64,000 nucleotides of DNA from an uncultured Sphingomonas sp. (GTDB lineage: Bacteria; Pseudomonadota; Alphaproteobacteria; Sphingomonadales; Sphingomonadaceae), in contig NZ_CAKZHV010000058.1 of assembly GCF_936927845.1 (NCBI RefSeq), positions 186,001 through 250,000 on the forward strand. The letters are read 5' to 3'. The notes under the pieces are model-generated. The model saw only the letters and a list, made by a program, of their open reading frames with translations, was not told where the DNA came from and did not search any database. The position numbers and the translations under genes were made by a program. This document shows, one piece after another, positions 54,854-63,428 of the stretch; the stretch's first letter is position 1; every line of letters begins with the position of its first letter.

Positions 54854-56370
54854 CCGCGATCGACCATCTGCTGATCGCGCCGATCGTCGTGCCCGCGGTC
54901 ACCGCGCCCGTCACCATGCTGGTGATGCGCCGCCGGCGGCTGTTCAGCCTGTATCTCTCGCTCGCCGGTTGCGTCGCGATGCTCGCCGCCGCGCTCGCGC
55001 TGTTCGCGCGCGCGCAGGACGACCAGATCCGCTCCTACGCGATCGGCGGCTGGAGGGCGCCGTTCGGGATCGTGCTGGTGCTCGATCGACTGGCGGCGAT
55101 CATGCTGGTGCTGACCGCCGTGCTGGCGCTCGCCGTGCTCGTCCACGCGATCGTGACCGGTGCCGACCGGAAGGGCTGGCATTTCCACCCCTTGTTCCAC
55201 TTTCAGCTGCTCGGGCTGAACGGTGCGTTCCTGACCGGCGACCTGTTCAACCTGTTCGTCTTCTTCGAGGTGTTGCTGATCGCCTCCTACGGCCTGATGC
55301 TTCACGGCCAGGGCGCGCTGCGGTTGAAGGCGGGGGTCGCGTACGTGGTCGTCAACATCGTCGGCTCGGCGCTGTTCCTTGTCGCGCTCGGGCTGCTCTA
55401 CGGGCTGACCGCGACGCTCAACATGGCCGATCTGTCGGTCCGCGTCGCGGCGCTCGGGCCGGCCGATCAGGGGCTGTTGCGCGTCGCGGGATTGCTGCTG
55501 ACGGCGGTGTTCGCGCTGAAGGCAGCGGCAGTGCCGCTCCACCTCTGGCTGCCGCGCACCTACGCCGCGACCATGCCCGTCACTGCAACATTGTTCGCCA
55601 TCATGACCAAAGTAGGCGTTTACGCCATGATCCGCACCGTGCCGCTGATCTTTGGCGCGCGCGCGGGTGCGGCGGCGTGGGTGCCTGTGCCCTATCTGCT
55701 GGCGTCCGCGATCCTCGGCGCGGTCGTCGGCTTCGTCGGCGTGCTGACCGCCAGAGGCCTACGCGAACAGGCCGCGTTCGCCGTGCTCGCCTCCACGGGA
55801 ACCTTGCTGATCGCAGTGTCGGGCTGGCGCGAGGGGATGCTCGCCGCCGGCCTATATTACCTGGTTCAGGCGGTGCTTGCGGGAGCGCTGCTGTTCCTTG
55901 TCGCCGACGTGGTGCTGCGGCGGCGCGGTCAGTACGGCGATGCACTGGTGCCGAGCCCGCGCTTTGCCGATCACAACGGTGCCGGGCTGCTTTACCTCGC
56001 CGCCGCAATCGCCGTCGTCGGCCTGCCTCCGCTCGCCGCATTCGTCGGCAAGCTGCTGATCCTCGACGCGAGCTTCGGTGCGCCTAATTGGCCTGCGATC
56101 TGGACCACGATCCTTCTCACCACCTTCGTCGGCGTGATCGGCTTCTCGCGCAGCGGCTCGACCCTGTTCTGGAAAGCGGCGTTGAGAGCGGATCCAGTTG
56201 CTGCCCCGGCACGCGCGCGCACCGACTTCCTCGTGCCCACCGCGCTTCTCGCGCTACTCGCCGCGCTGGCGGTCGGGGCGGGCTGGACGACCGCGCAGAC
56301 GCGCGCCGCCGCCGCGCAGGTGATGGCACCGTCGCGCTACGTGACTGTCGTGCTGGGAGGCTCGCGATGA
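54850..56370 (+). CDS. mnhD: Na+/H+ antiporter subunit D (MrpD)
   Basis: 506-residue NuoN/NuoM-like subunit of the Mrp antiporter, about 14 membrane helices. The pump-core segment AAAVPLHLWLPRTYAATMPVTATLFAIMTKVGVYAMIR is conserved. GTG start overlapping subunit C by 4 bp. Confidence 0.95.
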   Translation: MTAIDHLLIAPIVVPAVTAPVTMLVMRRRRLFSLYLSLAGCVAMLAAALALFARAQDDQIRSYAIGGWRAPFGIVLVLDRLAAIMLVLTAVLALAVLVHAIVTGADRKGWHFHPLFHFQLLGLNGAFLTGDLFNLFVFFEVLLIASYGLMLHGQGALRLKAGVAYVVVNIVGSALFLVALGLLYGLTATLNMADLSVRVAALGPADQGLLRVAGLLLTAVFALKAAAVPLHLWLPRTYAATMPVTATLFAIMTKVGVYAMIRTVPLIFGARAGAAAWVPVPYLLASAILGAVVGFVGVLTARGLREQAAFAVLASTGTLLIAVSGWREGMLAAGLYYLVQAVLAGALLFLVADVVLRRRGQYGDALVPSPRFADHNGAGLLYLAAAIAVVGLPPLAAFVGKLLILDASFGAPNWPAIWTTILLTTFVGVIGFSRSGSTLFWKAALRADPVAAPARARTDFLVPTALLALLAALAVGAGWTTAQTRAAAAQVMAPSRYVTVVLGGSR

Positions 56371-56855
56371 GGCACCTGCTGCCGCACCCCGCGCTGTCGG
56401 GGATGTTGTTGATCGTTTGGGTGTTGATGGCGAACAACGTTGCATTGGGGGGCATCGTTCTGGGTGCGATCTTCGCGGTCGTGCTGCCCAAGTTCACGCA
56501 GCCATTCTGGCCCGACCGGCCGCGGATGCGGTTCGGTCGTGCCCTGCTCGGCTATCTCGCGATCGTCATCCTAGACATCCTGGTCGCCAATTTCCAGGTC
56601 GCCTGGCTGATCCTGTTCCGCCGCAATCGCGACCTGCGCGCGCGCTGGCTGGTGGTGCCGATCGATCTGACCACACCCGAGGCGATCACGGTGCTCGCAG
56701 GCACGATCAGCCTGACGCCCGGTACGGTGTCGTCCGACGTGTCGGCGGACGGCCGCCACCTGCTGGTCCACGCGCTCGACGTGGGAAATCCCGCGGACGA
56801 GATCGCGCGGATCAAGGCGCGCTACGAAGCGCGGTTGCAGCAGGTGTTCGCGTGA
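56367..56855 (+). CDS. mnhE: Na+/H+ antiporter subunit E (MrpE)
   Basis: 162 residues. Two N-terminal membrane helices (MLLIVWVLMANNVALGGIVLGAIFAVVLP), then the soluble C-terminal segment LVVPIDLTTPEAITVLAGTISLTPGTVSSDVSADGRHLLVHALDV that defines MnhE. ATG overlaps the stop of subunit D. Confidence 0.95.
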   Translation: MRHLLPHPALSGMLLIVWVLMANNVALGGIVLGAIFAVVLPKFTQPFWPDRPRMRFGRALLGYLAIVILDILVANFQVAWLILFRRNRDLRARWLVVPIDLTTPEAITVLAGTISLTPGTVSSDVSADGRHLLVHALDVGNPADEIARIKARYEARLQQVFA

Positions 56856-57121
56856 TCGCGGTCGCGCTCCACGTCGCCGCCGGGGCGGTCGCGCTCGCGC
56901 TGGCGTTGAACGTCTGGCGGCTGCTGCGTGGCCCGGCGCTCGGCGACCGGATCGTCGCGCTCGACACGATGGTGATCAACGCCATCGCCATGATCGTGCT
57001 GATCGGCATGATCGGTGGCAACGACACCTATTTCGAGGCCGCGCTGCTGCTCGCGATGGTGGGGTTCGTCAGCACCATCGCTTATTGCAAGTTCGTGCTG
57101 CGCGGGGACATCGTCGAATGA
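56852..57121 (+). CDS. mnhF: Na+/H+ antiporter subunit F (MrpF)
   Basis: 89 residues with three membrane helices; the MnhF core ALNVWRLLRGPALGDRIVALDTMVINAIAMIVLIGMI is clear. GTG start, 4-bp overlap with subunit E. Confidence 0.94.
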   Translation: MIAVALHVAAGAVALALALNVWRLLRGPALGDRIVALDTMVINAIAMIVLIGMIGGNDTYFEAALLLAMVGFVSTIAYCKFVLRGDIVE

Positions 57122-57531
57122 GCATCGTCGCACAAGTCGTGGTCACCGCGCTGCTGCTGCTCGGCGCGGGGTTCGTTCTGATCGGCAGCTGGGGTCTGGT
57201 GCGCCTGCCGACGACGATGGAGCGGCTGCACGGGCCGACCAAGGCGACGACGCTGGGACTGGGCGCGCTGCTGCTCGCCTCGGTCACCTATTTCCAGGTG
57301 CGGCTCGGCATCTGGACCGCGCACGAGCTGCTGATCTCGTTGTTCCTGTTCATCACCGCGCCGATTTCCGCCAACATGATCGCGAAGGTGCACCTTCACC
57401 GCGTCCGTATCGGCGCGATCAGCGAACCCGACAGCATCGCCGGGGCGCCGCCGCGGCCGAGCGACGAGGCGGACTGGGCAACGTTCGAGGCGCCGCGACG
57501 CGACACGCCGAGTTCGACCGCGAACACCTGA
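57118..57531 (+). CDS. mnhG: Na+/H+ antiporter subunit G (MrpG)
   Basis: 137 residues, three helices and a polar C-terminal tail. The family segment GSWGLVRLPTTMERLHGPTKATTLGLGALLLAS is diagnostic. Last gene of the operon; every junction from A to G has a 4-bp overlap. The complex would exchange Na+ for H+ and aid pH and salt tolerance. Confidence 0.95.
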   Translation: MSIVAQVVVTALLLLGAGFVLIGSWGLVRLPTTMERLHGPTKATTLGLGALLLASVTYFQVRLGIWTAHELLISLFLFITAPISANMIAKVHLHRVRIGAISEPDSIAGAPPRPSDEADWATFEAPRRDTPSSTANT

Positions 57532-57675
57532 ACGAGGTTTGGCGCCGGACAGGACCACCGGTGTGATCCGACCCCGAGGGCGCAGCGTGCGGCGACATAA
57601 CTCCGCCGAGAACATGAGCGGCAAACGACCGGCCACGATTGACCCAAGACGAGCGTTGCGCGAGGCGGTCGGCGG

Positions 57676-58941
57676 ATGAACGCTCGTGCCCCCGCCGCCG
57701 CGACCACGCGCGTGATCCTGGTGCTCGCAGCCCTTCACCTGCTCGCCTTCGTCGATCGCACCGCGCTGTCGGGCGTATTGCCGCTGGTGCGCGGCGAGGT
57801 GGCGATGAACGACGCGCAGGCCGGGTGGCTGATCGGCACCGCCTTTGCGCTGCCTTATGCGGCGACCGCGCTCGCACTCGCCGCGATCATGCGCGGGCGC
57901 CGCGCGTCGGTCGGCTGGCTGGCGGGCGGGGTGCTCGCCTGGACCGCGGCGGCGATCGCGTCCGCGGCGGCGACGTCGCTCGTGACGCTCAGCCTCGCGC
58001 GCGCGCTGCTGGGCGTGGGGCAAGGAGTGTTCGTACCGCTCGCGGTGGCGTGGCTGATCGATCAGGCCGGCGAGAAGCGCGCGTCGGCGCTGGCGACCTT
58101 TGCCAGCGGCGCGACGATCGGGCGCAGCATCGCGCTATTGTTGGTCGGCACGTTGCTGTGGCTGCTGGCGATCATATTCGCACGGACGAACATCGCGCAC
58201 TGGCGCTGGCTGCTCGCACTCACCGCAGTTCCCAACCTGCTGATCCTGCCGGTGCTGCTGCGCGCATCGCCGCGCGCCGTGTCCGCGACGCCGATCGGAG
58301 GGGAGCAGGCCACGCCGTGGCACGCGCTGGCGGCGTTTTTCGCGGTGGCGATCGCGCCGCTGATCCTCGCACAAGCGGCGGGTGGCTGGATGCCGACGCT
58401 GTTCGTGCGGCAGGCAGGGATCACCGCTGCGCAGGCGGCGACGCTGCTGGGGGTGGTGACGCTCGCGACCGGGTGGGTCGGGCAGAGCGTATGCGGATGG
58501 TTGCTCGCGCGGCGTCCTGCACTTGTCGCGTACCTGCCGCTGATCGTCCTGATCGCGCTGGCGGCGACGCTGGTCCCCTTTGCCCTGCTGACACAGGCGC
58601 GCACGCTCCCGGCGATGGTGGTGTGCGTGGTGGCGGCGAACCTGATGCTCGGTGTGTCCGGCTTCGCCGGCCTGTTCGGGGTGCAGGCGCTGATCCCGCC
58701 CGCCGCGCGCGCGAGCGTCAACGGCATCTATTTCGCGCTGGTGACCCTGATCGCGGTCGGCAGCGGCCCCTTGCTCGCGGGATTGCTGGCCGAGAGCGGA
58801 TGGTCGACCGCGGCGGCGCTGCTCGGCACCGGGGTCATCGCCACGCTCGCCTGCGCGGCGGCCGTGGCGATGAGCCGGGTCACATTCCATGCCGCTTTGC
58901 GGTCAAGCGGCGGCGGCATAGTCCCACTCGCCGGGCGCTAA
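57676..58941 (+). CDS. MFS transporter
   Basis: 421 residues, about 12 membrane helices. Early motifs are VILVLAALHLLAFVDRTALSGVLPLVRGEVAMNDAQAGWLIGTAF and ALARALLGVGQGVFVPLAVAWLIDQAGEKR; this fits the NNP/anion:cation or sugar-phosphate group of MFS. The last 39 bases overlap the convergent AraC gene. Substrate unknown; the neighbouring AraC regulators may control it. Confidence 0.9.
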   Translation: MNARAPAAATTRVILVLAALHLLAFVDRTALSGVLPLVRGEVAMNDAQAGWLIGTAFALPYAATALALAAIMRGRRASVGWLAGGVLAWTAAAIASAAATSLVTLSLARALLGVGQGVFVPLAVAWLIDQAGEKRASALATFASGATIGRSIALLLVGTLLWLLAIIFARTNIAHWRWLLALTAVPNLLILPVLLRASPRAVSATPIGGEQATPWHALAAFFAVAIAPLILAQAAGGWMPTLFVRQAGITAAQAATLLGVVTLATGWVGQSVCGWLLARRPALVAYLPLIVLIALAATLVPFALLTQARTLPAMVVCVVAANLMLGVSGFAGLFGVQALIPPAARASVNGIYFALVTLIAVGSGPLLAGLLAESGWSTAAALLGTGVIATLACAAAVAMSRVTFHAALRSSGGGIVPLAGR

Positions 58942-59685
58942 CGCGGCCGTTCGCTCCAGATAGCGGCGCGGCGTGGTGCCGAGAAAGCGGTTGGCGTCGC
59001 GCAGGAAATGCGAGCTGTCGAAGTAACCGAAGGCGAGCACACTGTCGAACCGCAGGCCCGACTGCCGGAACGCCTCCAGCGCGGCGAGGAAGCGCGCGCG
59101 CACCAGCAGCAATTTGGGCGCGAAGCCGAAATAGCGCAGTGTCGTGCGACGAAGCAGGTGCGGACTGACGCCGAGCATCTCGGCCGCTGCGCCGACGTCG
59201 GTCACGTCGAAGCGCCCGACCAGCGCGGCAAACCCGCGCGTGACCGCGGCGCCGGGCTCCCCGGGCAAGTGGCGGCGCTGTGCCGCGAGCGCGTGGGCGA
59301 CACGTGCGCAGCCGAGCGCGTCGCCCGGAAGGGCGGGGCTCGCGATGCCGATGGTCGCAGCCGGCACGATCCGGTCGGTCAGCGTGTCGGCGCGAACATG
59401 CGTGATGCGGGACCAGTCCGCCGCATCCAGCTCGACCTCGATCGGCGCGGGGCCATCGACCCACAAGGTCACCGCGCGGCTGGTCGGCCCGAGCAGGCTG
59501 ACGCGCGCGAGTTGCGCGTCAAAGCGGCAGCGCGTCTCGGCCGCGACCTGCGTGCCCGCGGGCAGCACGATCAGCCGCGCCGCACCGGGCAACCGCGGGA
59601 TCGCGTAGCGCGCAGGGACGTAAGCCGGCCCGGTCACGCGCATCCTCGCGGTTGCTCCGTGTGATCCTGATGCTGCAACCGCCAT
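58903..59685 (-). CDS. AraC-family transcriptional regulator
   Basis: 260 residues, with an N-terminal region without clear effector-domain similarity (about 1-145) and a C-terminal double helix-turn-helix: GAAAEMLGVSPHLLRRTTLRYFGFAPKLLLVRARFLAALEAFRQS, then FGYFDSSHFLRDANRFLGTTPRRYLERTA. Convergent with an MFS gene, its 3' end overlapping the MFS C-terminal coding end by 39 bp, which is unusual but plausible given the clear coding of both. Confidence 0.87.
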   Translation of the reverse strand: MAVAASGSHGATARMRVTGPAYVPARYAIPRLPGAARLIVLPAGTQVAAETRCRFDAQLARVSLLGPTSRAVTLWVDGPAPIEVELDAADWSRITHVRADTLTDRIVPAATIGIASPALPGDALGCARVAHALAAQRRHLPGEPGAAVTRGFAALVGRFDVTDVGAAAEMLGVSPHLLRRTTLRYFGFAPKLLLVRARFLAALEAFRQSGLRFDSVLAFGYFDSSHFLRDANRFLGTTPRRYLERTAALAPGEWDYAAAA

Positions 59686-59809
59686 GTTCTTCCCCGCTGG
59701 ACGCGCAGCGCGGCGGAGCCGCGCGGCGACGGGCGGAGAATTGGTCCAGTTCGTACAACGCGGAAATGTCCGCGCGGCTCATCGGTGAGACGCGGGTTGA
59801 TCGAGGAGC

Positions 59810-60859
59810 TTAATCCTGATCAACCCTGCTGCCTTCGTTGATCGTCGCTTCGAGAAAGCGCATCTCGCGCACCGGGGCGGGCGTGTCGCGCGACGCACGC
59901 CAGCCCTCGCGGTAGCTGCCCGGGCGCGTGCCGTAATGATCGACGAACAGGCGGCTCGCGTGCGCTTCGCTACGAAAGCCCCAGTGGAGCGCCAGTTCGG
60001 CAAAGGTGCGCTGCTCGCGCGGGTCCATCAGCGACAGGCGCAACGCGTGCAGCCGACGCGCGCGGATGTAGCCGTTGATCCCGCCCAGCGGCTTGAAGAG
60101 CCGGTACAGCGTCGCGCGTGACACGTCCGAGCGGGCGACGATCATCTCCGGTCCCAGATCGGGGTCGTTGATCGACGCTTCGATCAGCGCGCGGATGGTC
60201 GTCAGCCGCGCCTGGTCGCGCGCGCGCGCCGCCGTGTCAGCAGCGGTTCGCGCCGGCTGCAACGCGCCCCGCACCAGGGCGAACAGCGCATCGACCGCGT
60301 GCCCGCTGCCGACGAGATCGAGATCGTTCAAGCGCGGCAGCAGGACCCGCACGTAGTCGGTCAGCAGCGCGGTCGTGCCCGGCTTGGTCAAGGCACCGTT
60401 CGGATCGCGCTGCCCGGAGGCGAGGTCCTGGAACACGGGTCGCGACACGCGCAGCAGGTAGAGGTGCGCGCGTCGGAAGCGATTGCGCGCGGGCTTGTGC
60501 GCATCGTAGATGATCCCGCACCCCGGTGGCACGCGCGTGAAGCCGGCCCCGTGATCGACCTCCACCTCGCCCGCGATCACCAGCGTGATCGTGAAATGAT
60601 CGAACTGGTCGTGCGCGACGTGCGCGGGCGTGCGGTGATGGCCGACGTCGTTCAGATGCCGCTCGAAGATGGTCAGCCGATCGAGCGACCATGCCGACAC
60701 GCGGGCGTGGAAATCCGGGCCGAGCTGTTCCGCATCGGTCCCCCCGGCATATAGCTCGCGGTACGCACGAAAGCGCGCTTCCCCGGGCAGGGTATCGCTG
60801 TCGAATTGCAAGAACCCGCGCGCGCGCTGATCGTCGTCGGGCGGCGGCGATTTGGTCAC
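59810..60859 (-). CDS. AraC-family transcriptional regulator (AraC-binding-like domain)
   Basis: 349 residues, a different subtype from the neighbour. N-terminal sensory domain about 20-215 (AraC_binding_2-like: AHDQFDHFTITLVIAGEVEVDHGAGFTRVPPGCGIIYDAHKPARN) and C-terminal HTH (about 240-335: GPEMIVARSDVSRATLYRLFKPLGGINGYIRARRLHALRLSLM, FAELALHWGFRSEAHASRLFVDHYGTRPGSYR). Target is unknown. It is in the same orientation as, and 125 bp from, the first AraC gene. Confidence 0.87.
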   Translation of the reverse strand: MTKSPPPDDDQRARGFLQFDSDTLPGEARFRAYRELYAGGTDAEQLGPDFHARVSAWSLDRLTIFERHLNDVGHHRTPAHVAHDQFDHFTITLVIAGEVEVDHGAGFTRVPPGCGIIYDAHKPARNRFRRAHLYLLRVSRPVFQDLASGQRDPNGALTKPGTTALLTDYVRVLLPRLNDLDLVGSGHAVDALFALVRGALQPARTAADTAARARDQARLTTIRALIEASINDPDLGPEMIVARSDVSRATLYRLFKPLGGINGYIRARRLHALRLSLMDPREQRTFAELALHWGFRSEAHASRLFVDHYGTRPGSYREGWRASRDTPAPVREMRFLEATINEGSRVDQD

Positions 60860-61257
60860 CCGGCGCCGCGCAATGCGAGCGATGAAGAGCCGGCTCGCTG
60901 CCGCGATGTTACATCGCGGCGGTCATGACCGAAGAGGAATGTCCTGCGACAATAGGGTTTGTCGCGGTGCCCCTCGATGCCAATCAATCCGTCCTGCATC
61001 AAGCGACAACCGCCGTGTCCGCGATTGTAGTTTTCGGACAATCTTCATGGCCGGATCCGCGGAGCGTCTGAATTTGCACGGAATTCTGCAGCCCTTCCTC
61101 GTTACGTCAAAGTTTCAAAGCCGACGCCAAGCGGAATCGGAACATCGGCGCCGGCTTAGAGAAGCCGCCACTGCGATGACATGTCCGATGCACGAATGCG
61201 AGTGCCGGCCGCTTTCTGCTGCCAGGCCCAGATCGACAGCGTGGAGCTATCGAAGCG
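60860..61257. other. Intergenic stretch at start of mobile region
   Basis: About 398 bp upstream of the second AraC gene, moderately GC-rich (lower than the neighbours in places). A few poor inverted repeats but no supported gene, tRNA or attachment-site motif. It marks the change from chromosomal genes to the fragmentary region that follows. Confidence 0.5.
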
Positions 61258-61548
61258 CTAGTCCAGGATGAGGCGGGCGTTCGTCGGCAGGGCGGCGACC
61301 GCGGTGAGACGATCGACGGGGTTCGCTTCGCTCGTGATCTTCGTCCAGGGGAGGTCACCGATCGCGATCGTCGGCATGTCGCCGGCCGATCGGGCATGTC
61401 CCTCGCTGACGTGTACGCGATCACCAACAATCTCGTCGAAGGCTTCGATCAGTTCGGGGGTCATCCGGGGCCCGACAGAGGCCGAAGCGCTGAACGAGAT
61501 GAGATCGCCGCGTGACGCTGGGCGGCGTGAATCGGTGCCGGGTGGCCG
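61258..61548 (-). pseudogene. Displaced coding stretch after the TIR frame
   Basis: An open stretch of 96 residues (RPPGTDSRRPASRGDLISFS, then SASASVGPRMTPELIEAFDEIVGDRV and on to LPTNARLILD) with strong G/C third positions, in the +1 frame relative to the TIR gene that overlaps it. The TIR frame loses coding character where this frame gains it (about 61540). So this is either the C-terminal half of the TIR protein behind a one-base insertion, or a separate small gene from the ATG at 61464 (68 residues). No family is recognised. Confidence 0.4.
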
Positions 61549-61975
61549 TCACGGCTGCGCGCACGTCCTGAGCGACGTCGAGCCAGGCTTCGTCCCGGTC
61601 AGGCCAGGACCTGACCGGACGATTGTCGCGGGGCGTCCCGCGTAGCTGGGCGAGCGGTGTGTTGCGCCGGTCGCAATGCCTCACCACCACCGGAATCACC
61701 TTGGCCTCACCGGTCGCGTGACGCTCGAGCGCGCGGGTCATCTCACGCGAGTAGCAATAGTCCGACTCGATGAAGTCGGGACTGAGAAGACGGAGGATGA
61801 CGTCGGCCTCCTCGAGATAGGCGTCGATCGCGTCGTCGAGCCGATCGCCCGCGGTAATCCTTCGATCGTGAAGCGCCGCGATCAGGCCCTCTCGCTTCAG
61901 CGTGGAGAGATGGGTCTCCAGCTCGTCGCGCAGTTCCTCGTCCTTGTGGCTGTATGAGAAGAAGAGCTTGGCCAT
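61421..61975 (-). CDS. TIR-domain protein (C-terminus probably shifted)
   Basis: 184 residues from MAKLFFSYSHKDEELRDELE. Residues 1-135 form a bacterial TIR domain: FFSYSHKDEELRDELETHL, LHDRRITAGDRLDDAIDAYL, SPDFIESDYCYSREMTRAL with Glu78 in the position of the NADase glutamate, VIPVVVRHCD and RDEAWLDVAQDVRAAV. TIR domains of this kind degrade or cyclise NAD+ in phage defence. The last about 45 residues are Arg-rich and look out of frame; a +1 frame continues the coding (see 61258-61548). No partner (Thoeris or SIR2/Argonaute) gene is recognised nearby. Confidence 0.75.
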   Translation of the reverse strand: MAKLFFSYSHKDEELRDELETHLSTLKREGLIAALHDRRITAGDRLDDAIDAYLEEADVILRLLSPDFIESDYCYSREMTRALERHATGEAKVIPVVVRHCDRRNTPLAQLRGTPRDNRPVRSWPDRDEAWLDVAQDVRAAVTATRHRFTPPSVTRRSHLVQRFGLCRAPDDPRTDRSLRRDCW

Positions 61976-62299
61976 ACCGCAGGATGCGCTCGGCGAAGCC
62001 TCGCCGCAACGGCCGAGACGCCGCCGCCTCGTGCGGTGGCTGCGGCGCTCACGCACTCGGCAGGTCATGATCGCATCGGAACCGGCTGCCGGTGTATGAA
62101 ATGTGGCCTCTGCCGGTATCAGATCTCGATCATGCTTCGACGGCGGATGGACCGCTGCCACCTAATCCCTGGCGTGTCAGCGGCTTCTGACGCGTAGCGC
62201 GCGGACCGCACGCCGCAGCAGATCCGACTTGAAAGACGTTCCTGTAATGTTCTACTTCAGTGGTGCGGGCGGCGATGCCCGTGTTTGTTGGAGCTGATC
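61976..62299. other. Intergenic stretch between TIR gene and small ORF
   Basis: About 324 bp. A weak promoter-like pair, TTGAAA (62229-62234) and TCTACT (62251-62256) 16 bp apart, lies before the small plus-strand gene. Nothing else is supported; the minus-strand frame extending from the TIR start to 62161 is Arg-rich and not called. Confidence 0.45.
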
Positions 62300-62503
62300 A
62301 TGCGGCACGATCCGCGACTGCGCGCGGCTGCGCGCGCGATCTATGACGCCTGCTACCCGAGCAACGACTGGGTGCCCGTTGACTTCGCCGAGGCCGAGCG
62401 CTTCGGCACCGTCCATTACCGGCAGGCGGTCGAGGCGGCTCTCTGCGCTCGCGCTCTGCTGGCGAACCCCGGAGAGCAGCTCACGCTGCCGTCGTTGGTG
62501 TAG
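62300..62503 (+). CDS. Small hypothetical protein
   Basis: 67 residues, MRHDPRLRAAARAIYDACYPSNDWVPVDFAEAERFGTVHYRQAVEAAL and on to LTLPSLV. TTGGAG about 6 bases before the ATG supports the start. Strongly helical, no signal peptide. Unrecognised; small genes like this are frequent on plasmids and integrative elements. Confidence 0.55.
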   Translation: MRHDPRLRAAARAIYDACYPSNDWVPVDFAEAERFGTVHYRQAVEAALCARALLANPGEQLTLPSLV

Positions 62504-62671
62504 CCTTTCCGGTATGGTGGTCCCACCGAAGACCTTTGCCTTAGTCTCTGCTGCTGATCTAGGATGTCCGGGAGTGGCAGAAAGTAAAATCCTTGCTCTG
62601 ACCCACATTGGGACATTCAGAGCCGCTTTCCTGATCTCCGTAAGCTGGCGCTCTTTCTCGAAGGGGACGGC

Positions 62672-63035
62672 TCACGCCTTCTGCAGGATCGATGCGATCA
62701 GGCGGTTCGTCTTTGATCCATTCGCAAAATAATCGAGCAAGTAGTTGCGCGCCTGCTTATCCAAATTACGCGACCCCACCGCCGAGGCCCAAGCGAGCCA
62801 GTCGGACCTACCCTCGCGGAGGAAGCTTTCCCGCATCTCGGGCAGGCCGTAGCGCCGATCGGGGATTTCCAGGATTTTGGCGCGCGAGATATCTGTTGCG
62901 CTCTCATGCCGGTAGGTCCTCCAGGAAGAAGTCCACGGCGCTGAAAGGCTTCTGCCTTGCGGTTGGGGCATTCGCCACTCTGTCGGTCTCCTGCCTCGCC
63001 CAAGGCGTTCGCTTCGACAAAGACGCGAGCTTAGA
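62672..63035 (-). pseudogene. Fragmentary minus-strand gene
   Basis: Two coding-looking stretches joined by a frame change. First, residues ending KPFSAVDFFLEDLPA run in one frame to a TGA at 62904. Second, HESATDISRAKILEIPDRRY to NRLIASILQKA runs in another frame to 62672, with G/C-rich third positions but no clear start. Together they may be one gene broken by a frameshift at about 62904. An ATG overlapping the TGA opens a third frame without coding character. No family is recognised. Confidence 0.4.
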
Positions 63036-63428
63036 TCAGAGGTTGCACCTCTCGCAATCGGACGAAGGAAAGACCCAATGGCGGTCACTCGGACCGCTTT
63101 GCCCGCTTTCCAAACTCCGACGTTCGTTCATAAGCTGCTCATTGGTGCCCGCGACGCGCACAGGGGCACTGCGCCCATCCATGGAACGGGATCGGTCGTC
63201 ACGCTCATCATCGCTGGTCCGGCCGCGATCGGCCGGCGATCTCGCCTCGGCGCTGCTCACCACCGTCGCTTCCGACGACAGGCCGTCGCGGGAATTATCG
63301 ACCTCCGCTTCGCTGGGCTGGGAGAGGATATTGGCGGCGAGATTGTTCGCGACGTTGGCCGGCTCGACCTCCTCCTCCGACAGTGCCAGCGACTCCCCCC
63401 GCCCGCCGTCTTCACCACCACCGTTCGG
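63036..63428 (-). pseudogene. 5'-truncated acidic protein fragment
   Basis: A minus-strand frame of about 130 residues with a strongly G/C-rich third position and acidic composition (EEEVEPANVANNLAANILSQ, PSEAEVDNSRDGLSSE, DRSRSMDGRSAPVRVAGTNE). It loses homology-like character at about 63430, where the TraD fragment begins in the opposite orientation. No start is visible near the junction, so it appears to be the C-terminal part of an unknown gene cut by a rearrangement. Confidence 0.35.
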
